From CAYOCE01 sp964402405 (GTDB lineage: Bacteria; Pseudomonadota; Alphaproteobacteria; UBA7879), in NCBI GenBank assembly GCA_964402405.1, contig CAYOCE010000045.1, positions 1-11,125 of the forward strand: a DNA stretch of 11,125 bases. Reading direction: 5' to 3'. Within the stretch, counting starts at the first letter, position 1. Each line of letters starts with the position of its first letter. The position numbers and the translations under genes were made by a program. This document shows, in pieces, positions 5,735 to 11,125 of the stretch. The notes under the pieces were generated by a model. It was not told the origin of the DNA. It made no database searches and saw nothing but the letters and a program-made list of their open reading frames with translations.

Positions 5735-5802
5735 TTTAAACTCCTTTACGCTTAGATAACTGAAACTTAGTTCAAATCATCAAGCTTAATAACGATACAA
5801 CT

Positions 5803-6111
5803 TTATTGTACAACATATGGCATCAATGCCAAAAACCGAGCACGCTTGATGGCAATTGCCAATTCACGTTGCTTCTTGGCGCTGACAAACGTAATACGCC
5901 GAGGCATAATGCGACCGCGCTCGGTAATATACTTGGAAAGTAACCGCACATCCTTGTAATCAATCTTTGGAGCATTCTTGCCAGCAAAGGGACAGGTGCG
6001 GCGAGGACGGTAAAAAGGCCTCACAGCCAATTTATTTGGATCCTTTTGATCGTCTTCCATGCCTGAGTTGTGCCGAGTGTTTTCTGGTCTTGGTTTTTTG
6101 TATTCTCTCAT
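5803..6111 (-). CDS. rpsR: 30S ribosomal protein S18 (bS18) with extended N-terminus
   Basis: 102 residues. The conserved core begins at RRTCPFAGKNAPKIDYKDV (37-55) and continues through LLSKYITERGRIMPRRIT and KKQRELAIAIKRARFLALMPYV, an alphaproteobacterial S18. Most S18 proteins are 75-85 residues; here about 25 extra N-terminal residues precede the RPF segment. The ATG at 6111 is supported by GGAG 8 nt upstream and a 17-nt gap from rpsF. The internal ATG at 6060 would give a standard-length protein but lacks a good ribosome binding site. S18 binds S6 on the platform of the 30S subunit, matching its place beside rpsF. Confidence 0.95.
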   Translation of the reverse strand: MREYKKPRPENTRHNSGMEDDQKDPNKLAVRPFYRPRRTCPFAGKNAPKIDYKDVRLLSKYITERGRIMPRRITFVSAKKQRELAIAIKRARFLALMPYVVQ

Positions 6112-6128
6112 TTTATTTTCTCCGTACT

Positions 6129-6506
6129 TTATACAGCGTCTGCAAAGGGTTCATTTGAGGTTTCTCTAGGTTCGTCATATTCGCGAACCTTACGTAATAC
6201 AGCCGTAGGTCCCTCTTCGAATTTGTCCACCCGCACAACGAAACTGCGCATTAAGTCCTCATTAATACCCATTTGACGTTCCATTTCATGAACAGCAGCA
6301 CCAGATGCATCGATATTCATAAAAACATAATGGCCACGGGAGTTTTTCTTGATGGGATAAGCAAGCTTGCGCAAACCCCAGTATTCTGTGTTTGCAACCT
6401 GACCACCGTTTTCCTTGATCACGTTGATATAGGTATCACGCAGTTGTTCAACTTGAGATTCAGTCAAATCTTGACGTGCAATAAAAATAGCTTCGTAGAG
6501 TGCCAA
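6129..6506 (-). CDS. rpsF: 30S ribosomal protein S6 (bS6)
   Basis: 125 residues, ferredoxin-like fold. Diagnostic segments: YEAIFIARQDL (4-14), WGLRKLAYPIKKNSRGHYVFMNID (43-66), and MERQMGINEDLMRSFVVRVD (75-94). The start codon is TTG at 6506: no ATG or GTG lies in frame nearby, the homologous N-terminus MxLYE begins here, and AAGGAG stands 7 nt upstream. S6 pairs with S18, and this is the first gene of rpsF-rpsR-rplI-rpmE. A TATATT (6541-6536, minus) could serve as -10 but lacks a good -35; it lies at the edge of a long palindromic element that would form part of the leader or promoter. Confidence 0.95.
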   Translation of the reverse strand: MALYEAIFIARQDLTESQVEQLRDTYINVIKENGGQVANTEYWGLRKLAYPIKKNSRGHYVFMNIDASGAAVHEMERQMGINEDLMRSFVVRVDKFEEGPTAVLRKVREYDEPRETSNEPFADAV

Positions 6507-6537
6507 ATTAGTTCTCCTTTTGGATGTTGCAGCTTAA

Positions 6538-6664
6538 TATACTCCTCGCCTTTCAAACTGTAGATTGTTAAATCTCAGATACCTTCGTCGGGCATGTACT
6601 ACAGTACATTATCCCTCCTCGGTTCTTCATTTAACTTCCTACACTTTGAAATCCAAAGAGTATA
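6538..6664. repeat. 127-bp imperfect palindromic element between rpsF and murJ
   Basis: Nested inverted repeats share one axis near 6601: TATACTC/GAGTATA (6538-6544 with 6658-6664); a 23-bp arm pair 6551-6573 with 6629-6651, matching at 19 of 23 positions (TTTCAAA..TGTAG..GTTAAAT); and a perfect central 7-bp pair ATGTACT/AGTACAT (6594-6600 with 6603-6609). This symmetry suggests a MITE-like or palindromic repeat unit, or a very long hairpin in the rpsF leader. No transposase lies inside. No clear target duplication is seen. Confidence 0.65.
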
Positions 6665-6707
6665 ACAAAGGCCACTCGCCAACCCACCATAGGCCAGCAA
6701 GGAAATA

Positions 6708-6737
6708 TAGGTTTAATGCCTGGAGGCAGGAAACCTA
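6708..6737 (+). repeat. stem-loop in the murJ upstream region
   Basis: TAGGTTT (6708-6714) pairs with AAACCTA (6731-6737). Within it TGCC (6717-6720) pairs with GGCA (6725-6728) around a TGGA loop, separated by a 2x2 internal loop. It lies 155 nt before the murJ start. There is no T run. The rest of 6738-6891 shows no gene; a TATATT at 6870-6875 is a weak -10 candidate for murJ. Confidence 0.4.
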
Positions 6738-6891
6738 ATGGACTTCTTCAAAAAAGTCATCAGGAACTATATACAGGATCAAAACAAAAACGCAAGAGAT
6801 TTTTAACAGAAAGGTCCTCTTGCCAATCTTTTATGAATCAGATAAGACTTCAGAATTGGTTATGGATTTATATTAACGTAAAAGTTTACAC

Positions 6892-8439
6892 ATGCGTCTT
6901 ATTCGCTCGGCCCTTTCTGTTGGTAGTTTTACCGTTCTTAGTCGTATTGCCGGATTTGCGCGTGAATGGCTACAGGCCCATTATTTGGGCGTTTCTGTCG
7001 TTAGTGATGCTATCGGGTATGCCATCAGCTTTCCCAGTTTCTTTCGTCGTATTTTTGCAGAGGGTGCCTTTAATGCCTCTTTCATTCCCTTATTTACGAG
7101 CACACTCACAAAAGATGGTCGGGATGCGGCAAGATCCTTTGCCCAAGATGCCCTGAGTTTGCTTGCAGGGGTTGTCTCCATTGTTGTTATTTTGGTCGAA
7201 CTATTTATCCATATATTAATCCCGTTGTTTTTGCCTGGATTTAAGTCTGACCCAGAGAGATTGCAATTAACCATTGAATTCACCCGGATTACCTTTCCTT
7301 TTTTGTTGTTTATTTCCCTGACCGCCTTCTTTAGTGGCATGCTCAATTCCCTTGAGCGATTTGTGGCGGCAGCTTCTTCTCCTTTTGCGGGGAATTTGGC
7401 TATTATTGCCTCTCTGATTTTTCTAACGGATTTAGGGTCCAATCCGGGGAGTGCTTTATCGGTTGGTATTTTAGCTTGTGGGATGGTTCAATTTTTATGG
7501 GTCTTTATTCCCTCTCAAAGAAACGGCATTCCTGTCAGCCTAAAATGGCCAAGAATTACCCCCACCATGAAGGTTTTTCTAAAGCGTCTATTGCCTGCCG
7601 TCTTGGGTTCGGGGGTCGTTCAAATTAATTTATTGGTGGATATGGTTCTTTCCTCATTTTTACCACGGGGCGCATATTCCTCTTTAAAATACGCTGAACG
7701 GTTTAGTCAGCTTCCCCTCAGTGTCATTGGTACAGCGATTAGCACAGCGCTACTTCCCATGTTGGCAAAGGCTTTGCAGCAAGGGGATAAGGACAAGGCC
7801 ATGTTTAATCAAAACCGGGCCATTGAATTTACGTTGCTGTTCATTATTCCTGCAACGGCTGGATTGTTATGCATGTCCTACCCTTTAATTGATATTTTCT
7901 ATCAACATGGCCAATTCAAGGAAATCCATATAGAACCCGTAGCCAATACCTTAATATTACTTGCAACGGGGCTTCCAGCCTATGTATTAGTCAAAGTTTT
8001 TAGCACCAGCTTTTTTTCCAGGGGAGATACAACGACGCCCCTCGTCATCGCTATGGCAAGCGTTTTGGTGAACTTCCTTTTAAATTTGGCCTTAATTTGG
8101 GATCTTCATCAGTTGGGGCTTGCCATTTCCATTTCTTTAGCGGCTTGGTTTAATGCGGGTTGTTTGGCGTTCTTTCTAAAGAGAGCTGATTTATTAATTT
8201 TGGATAAGGAGGCGAAGAAATTCATTCTTAGAATTCTAGTGGTCTTTATTGTCCTGTGCGGAACCCTTTATTATGGAACCCCAATTGTCCTAGAGTCCCT
8301 GAAAACATTCATTCCTTGGTCTTGGATGAATTTAATTTTAACAACCTTATTGGGGGCTGGGGCTTATTTGATTATAGGGTTTTGCTTCAAAGCGTTTTCA
8401 AGGAAAAAATTAATGGGCTTTATCTCAAGTGGGGAATAA
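6892..8439 (+). CDS. murJ: lipid II flippase MurJ (MviN)
   Basis: 515 residues, very hydrophobic, with the spacing of about 14 transmembrane helices expected for the MOP-family flippase that moves lipid II across the inner membrane for peptidoglycan synthesis. The conserved N-terminus has SRIAGFARE (17-25) with R18 and R24, D39, and FFRRIFAEGAFNASFIPLF (50-68) with R52. The later motif YAERFSQLPLSVIGTAISTALLP (267-289) holds R270 at the E. coli numbering, with E269 where E. coli has Asp. The ATG at 6892 matches the homologous N-terminus exactly, but no good Shine-Dalgarno precedes it. It is divergent from rpsF, 385 nt away, and 73 nt upstream of aspS on the same strand. Its presence implies a peptidoglycan-making cell. 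Confidence 0.95.
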   Translation: MRLIRSALSVGSFTVLSRIAGFAREWLQAHYLGVSVVSDAIGYAISFPSFFRRIFAEGAFNASFIPLFTSTLTKDGRDAARSFAQDALSLLAGVVSIVVILVELFIHILIPLFLPGFKSDPERLQLTIEFTRITFPFLLFISLTAFFSGMLNSLERFVAAASSPFAGNLAIIASLIFLTDLGSNPGSALSVGILACGMVQFLWVFIPSQRNGIPVSLKWPRITPTMKVFLKRLLPAVLGSGVVQINLLVDMVLSSFLPRGAYSSLKYAERFSQLPLSVIGTAISTALLPMLAKALQQGDKDKAMFNQNRAIEFTLLFIIPATAGLLCMSYPLIDIFYQHGQFKEIHIEPVANTLILLATGLPAYVLVKVFSTSFFSRGDTTTPLVIAMASVLVNFLLNLALIWDLHQLGLAISISLAAWFNAGCLAFFLKRADLLILDKEAKKFILRILVVFIVLCGTLYYGTPIVLESLKTFIPWSWMNLILTTLLGAGAYLIIGFCFKAFSRKKLMGFISSGE

Positions 8440-8451
8440 ATAGAAAAAGAC

Positions 8452-8481
8452 TTGATGGATTTACCACCTTCCGTTTATAAA
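8452..8481 (+). promoter_or_regulatory. candidate aspS promoter
   Basis: TTGATG (8452-8457) and TATAAA (8476-8481) with an 18-nt spacer lie in the murJ-aspS gap, about 30 nt before the aspS start. This would allow aspS expression independent of murJ. Hexamer matches are moderate (4/6 and 5/6). Confidence 0.35.
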
Positions 8482-8512
8482 GAGTAACTACATAATTTAT
8501 AGGAGTTAAAAT

Positions 8513-10297
8513 ATGCATCCCTATCGCACACATACTTGCGGAGAACTAACAGTCAGTAACGCCGGAGAAATCATTCGGCTTTCAGGATGGGTTCATCGGA
8601 AAAGAAACCACGGCAATCTATTGTTCATTGATGTGAGAGATCATTATGGCATGACCCAATGTGTTATAGAATGCTCTAATCCCTTGTTTCAAGTTGTGGA
8701 AGAAATAAAATTAGAGAGCGTTATTATTGTGACGGGCAAGGTTTCTTTGCGATCTAAAGAAACGATTAATGAGAATCTTTCAACAGGTCATATTGAAATT
8801 CAAGTGGCTGGACTTCATGTAGAGTCAGCCTGCGATTCATTGCCATTGCAAGTAAATAGTAATGCAGAGTTTCCCGAGGAAACTAGATTAAAGTATCGCT
8901 TTCTTGATCTGAGACGCGAGAAGATGCATCAAAATATTATTCTTAGAAATTCTATTATCTCTAGTATACGTCAAAGAATGATTGCCCAAGGGTTTTTAGA
9001 ATTTCAAACGCCGATTTTGACCGCAAGCTCCCCGGAGGGCGCGCGGGATTATTTAGTTCCTAGTCGCGTACATGCAGGGCGTTTTTATGCCCTTCCTCAA
9101 GCCCCTCAACAGTTTAAGCAGTTGTTGATGATATCTGGATTTGATCGGTATTTTCAGATTGCTCCTTGCTTTAGAGACGAGGATGCGCGCGCAGATCGTT
9201 CTCCTGGGGAATTTTATCAGCTTGATTTCGAAATGTCCTTTGTGACCCAGGACGATGTTTTTGCCGCCATTGAACCTGTTCTCCATGGGTTGTTTACAGA
9301 ATTTGCCAGGGGGAGAAAAGTATCCCCGTATCCTTTCAAGCGGATATCTTATGATGATTCAATGTTGATGTATGGATCTGACAAGCCAGATCTTCGTAAT
9401 CCTTTGACGATCAAAGATGTGACCCATGTTTTTGAAAATTCTGATTTTTCTGTTTTTGCGAAAGCTGTAGATAAAGGACAGGTGGTACGTGCAATTCATG
9501 CGCCCCAAGTATCAAGTCAACCTCGTAGTTTTTTTGAAAAGCTGAATTCATGGGCAGTACAGGAGGGAGCTCCTGGACTTGGCTACATCGTATTCCAAGA
9601 AGGGGCTGCAAAAGGCCCCATTGCTAAATTCTTATCGGCTGATCGTCTAGCAATGCTGAAGGAAACAGCAGATGCCCAGGATGGAGATGCTCTTTTCTTT
9701 GTAGCTGAGAAAAAGGATAAGGCGGCAAAATTTGCGGGAGCTGTGCGCACTAAACTAGGGATTGAATTGGATTTAATTGAAAAAGATGTTTTCCAATTTT
9801 GTTGGGTAGTGGATTTCCCCATGTATGAATTAAATGAGGAAACAAACAAAATCGAATTTTCCCATAATCCATTTTCTATGCCACAGGGGGGATTAGGGGC
9901 TCTTAAAGGGGAGGATCCCTTGACCATTAAGGCCTATCAATATGATATCGTTTGTAATGGGGTTGAACTTTCCAGTGGAGCTATTCGAAATCATTTACCC
10001 GAAGTAATGTGCGCAGCTTTTGAAATTGCAGGATATGACAGAACTCAGGTTGAGGAAAAATTTGGGGGGATGTTGAATGCCTTGAGGTACGGAGCCCCTC
10101 CCCACGGAGGATGTGCCCCAGGAATTGACCGTATTGTGATGTTGCTGGCCGATGAACATAATTTACGGGAAATTATTGCCTTCCCAATGACCCAAAAGGC
10201 CGAGGATCTATTGATGCAAGCGCCTTCCACTGTTACTCCTGCTCAGTTAAGAGAATTGCATATTGCTCTTTTGCCGAAGGTGAAAAAAGCGGACTAA
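8513..10297 (+). CDS. aspS: aspartyl-tRNA synthetase (bacterial type, probably Asp/Asn-charging)
   Basis: 594 residues, class II synthetase of bacterial type. An N-terminal OB-fold anticodon domain (about 1-105, with SGWVHRKRNHG) is followed by motif 1 (FLEFQTPILT, 161-170), motif 2 (FRDEDARADRSPGEFYQLD, 220-238), a GAD insertion domain (about 295-425), YDIVCNGVELSSGAIRNH (477-494), and motif 3 (GGCAPGIDRIVMLL, 532-545). It joins Asp to tRNA-Asp in the cytosol. His33 in the RNHG turn corresponds to the His found in non-discriminating AspRS enzymes, which also charge tRNA-Asn for later amidation by GatCAB; E. coli has Leu there. The second known marker, a Gly in the nearby loop, aligns with E83 here, so specificity is only suggested. 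The ATG at 8513 has AGGAG 8 nt upstream. Convergent with nth, 31 nt apart. Confidence 0.97.
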   Translation: MHPYRTHTCGELTVSNAGEIIRLSGWVHRKRNHGNLLFIDVRDHYGMTQCVIECSNPLFQVVEEIKLESVIIVTGKVSLRSKETINENLSTGHIEIQVAGLHVESACDSLPLQVNSNAEFPEETRLKYRFLDLRREKMHQNIILRNSIISSIRQRMIAQGFLEFQTPILTASSPEGARDYLVPSRVHAGRFYALPQAPQQFKQLLMISGFDRYFQIAPCFRDEDARADRSPGEFYQLDFEMSFVTQDDVFAAIEPVLHGLFTEFARGRKVSPYPFKRISYDDSMLMYGSDKPDLRNPLTIKDVTHVFENSDFSVFAKAVDKGQVVRAIHAPQVSSQPRSFFEKLNSWAVQEGAPGLGYIVFQEGAAKGPIAKFLSADRLAMLKETADAQDGDALFFVAEKKDKAAKFAGAVRTKLGIELDLIEKDVFQFCWVVDFPMYELNEETNKIEFSHNPFSMPQGGLGALKGEDPLTIKAYQYDIVCNGVELSSGAIRNHLPEVMCAAFEIAGYDRTQVEEKFGGMLNALRYGAPPHGGCAPGIDRIVMLLADEHNLREIIAFPMTQKAEDLLMQAPSTVTPAQLRELHIALLPKVKKAD

Positions 10298-10328
10298 CGT
10301 TTCTGTTTGTGTATATCCCTCTAAGGCC

Positions 10329-10967
10329 TTAGGGCTTAGGCGTTTTATCTTTATACTGACACTGATTGCGTACCAAACATCTGTAACATTCAGGCTTTCG
10401 AGCCTTACAGATATATCGTCCCAGTAAAATTAACCAATGGTGGGCATGGTGTTTAAATTCCTTAGGGATACGCTTTAATAGACCATGTTCAACTTCAAGG
10501 GGTGTTGCCCCAGGGGCAAGTCCCGTTCGATTGGAAACCCTGAAAATATGAGTATCTACGGCCATGGTATCCTGGCCAAATACCACATTTAAAACCACAT
10601 TCGCGGTCTTGCGCCCCACTCCTGGAAGAGACTCTAAATCCTCACGGGTATTGGGGACTTGGGAATTAAAATGATCAATTAACCGCTGACTTAGCATCAT
10701 AATGTGCTTTGCCTTGGTTTGATAAAGACCGATGGTTTTAATGGATTCTTTTAACTTAGCTTCGCCCATCCGAATCACATCTTCTGGCATCGAGATTTTT
10801 TGAAAGAGCGTCGCCGTTGCCTTATTCACCCCCGCATCTGTGGCCTGGGCCGACAGAACAACCGCCAGCAATAACGTAAAAGGATTCGTATACTGTAACT
10901 CAGTTTTGGGATCAGGATTATCTGCCCGTAGGATCTCAAAAAACTGTTGGATTTGTTGGGGTGTCAT
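10329..10967 (-). CDS. nth: endonuclease III (DNA glycosylase/AP lyase)
   Basis: 212 residues, close to E. coli Nth (211). It removes oxidised pyrimidines from DNA and cuts the resulting abasic site. Visible: NPFTLLLAVVLSAQATDAGVN (28-48), the helix-hairpin-helix LPGVGRKTANVVLN (114-127) with catalytic K120, VDTHIFRVSNRTGLAPG (137-153) with catalytic D138, HHWLILLGRYICKARKPEC, and the iron-sulfur cluster cysteines C187, C194, C197 and C203 in the exact C-x6-C-x2-C-x5-C spacing. The start at 10967 is the only good ATG; an upstream ATG is followed at once by a stop, and no clear Shine-Dalgarno is seen. A CTAAGGCCTTAG palindrome (10321-10332) overlaps its stop codon in the convergent gap with aspS, without a T run. 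It is 25 nt downstream of the Rpn-like gene. Confidence 0.97.
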   Translation of the reverse strand: MTPQQIQQFFEILRADNPDPKTELQYTNPFTLLLAVVLSAQATDAGVNKATATLFQKISMPEDVIRMGEAKLKESIKTIGLYQTKAKHIMMLSQRLIDHFNSQVPNTREDLESLPGVGRKTANVVLNVVFGQDTMAVDTHIFRVSNRTGLAPGATPLEVEHGLLKRIPKEFKHHAHHWLILLGRYICKARKPECYRCLVRNQCQYKDKTPKP

Positions 10968-10992
10968 TGTTAAACCATTTTAATACTGTAAA

Positions 10993-11125
10993 TTACGTCA
11001 GGTCTTTAATCTCATCTTTAGTCAGTTTTGTAATTTTGAGGATTGCATCAAGAGGTATTTCCTCTGACAACATTTCACGAGCGGTTTCTTTCTTTCCTTC
11101 CAAAATTCCCTCCGCTTTTCCCTCA
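10993..11125 (-). CDS. Rpn-family recombination-promoting nuclease/putative transposase, C-terminus (partial)
   Basis: A leftward frame enters from the right edge and ends with TAA at 10993, giving the last 43 residues of a longer protein. They begin EGKAEGILEGKKETAREML and go on to LDAILKITKLTKDEIKDL. This 'xxEGxxEGxxEGxxExA..ML..g.....I.kiTgLs.eEI..L' tail is typical of the PD-(D/E)XK Rpn/'transposase (putative)' family, a mobile-type gene often amplified in Rickettsiales and relatives. The nuclease domain is outside the window, so function and intactness cannot be judged. It is transcribed in the same direction as nth, 25 nt upstream of its start. Confidence 0.6.
   Translation of the reverse strand, partial: EGKAEGILEGKKETAREMLSEEIPLDAILKITKLTKDEIKDLT

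Noticed and set aside
6568..6630. Conserved S6:S18-binding leader RNA upstream of rpsF (a CCG is present near the palindrome)
   Set aside because: The region's symmetry is that of a long palindrome about its own axis. I could not recognise the known leader fold with its CCG bulge near the start codon. A covariance-model search for that leader would settle it.
6716..7156. 146-codon plus-strand frame overlapping the start of murJ
   Set aside because: It is out of frame with murJ and shows no domain features; the murJ frame at 6892 matches homologues from its first residue.

Overview
The window looks like chromosomal DNA of a low-to-moderate GC alphaproteobacterium. Supporting signs are the rpsF-rpsR-rplI order with alphaproteobacterial-type sequences, a cysteine-free L31, an AspRS with the alphaproteobacterial forms of motifs 2 and 3, and a MurJ followed by aspS. 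Dispersed hairpin repeats and an Rpn-type nuclease/transposase fragment at the right edge fit an intracellular or protist-associated lineage (Holosporales/Rickettsiales-like). That placement is inference; no 16S is present.

Layout. Bases 1-144 hold the 3' end of a 5S rRNA and two hairpins that end the rRNA operon. A phosphotransferase-fold kinase (216-1112, +) faces a leftward block and overlaps it at the 3' ends. Leftward from 4369 come two units. The first is ogt-alkD plus an Fcy1-like cytosine deaminase, closed by a terminator at about 2516-2552. The second is a tight three-gene unit (SRPBCC protein, MarR regulator, EVE-domain protein) with 8-nt stop/start overlaps and a palindrome over its promoter. 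Bases 4370-4866 hold palindromes, dispersed repeats and tRNA-Thr(CGT). A leftward ribosomal protein operon (rpsF, rpsR, rplI, rpmE) fills 4867-6506. Bases 6507-6891 lie between divergent rpsF and murJ and contain a 127-bp imperfect palindromic element. murJ and aspS run rightward (6892-10297), convergent with nth (10329-10967, -). The window ends in the C-terminus of an Rpn-like protein.

How the genes fit together. The right half is housekeeping: translation (S6, S18, L9, L31, AspRS, tRNA-Thr), lipid II export (MurJ) and base excision repair (Nth). The left half is a small accessory island around nucleobase chemistry and stress: O6-alkylguanine reversal (Ogt), alkylpurine excision (AlkD), cytosine deamination (Fcy1-like), a possible modified-base reader (EVE) and a MarR-controlled ligand-binding protein. 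No wholly new gene system stands out. The most novel material is non-coding: covarying hairpin repeats, a long palindrome with a small ORF in front of rpsF, and a near-perfect 22-bp palindrome upstream of ogt.
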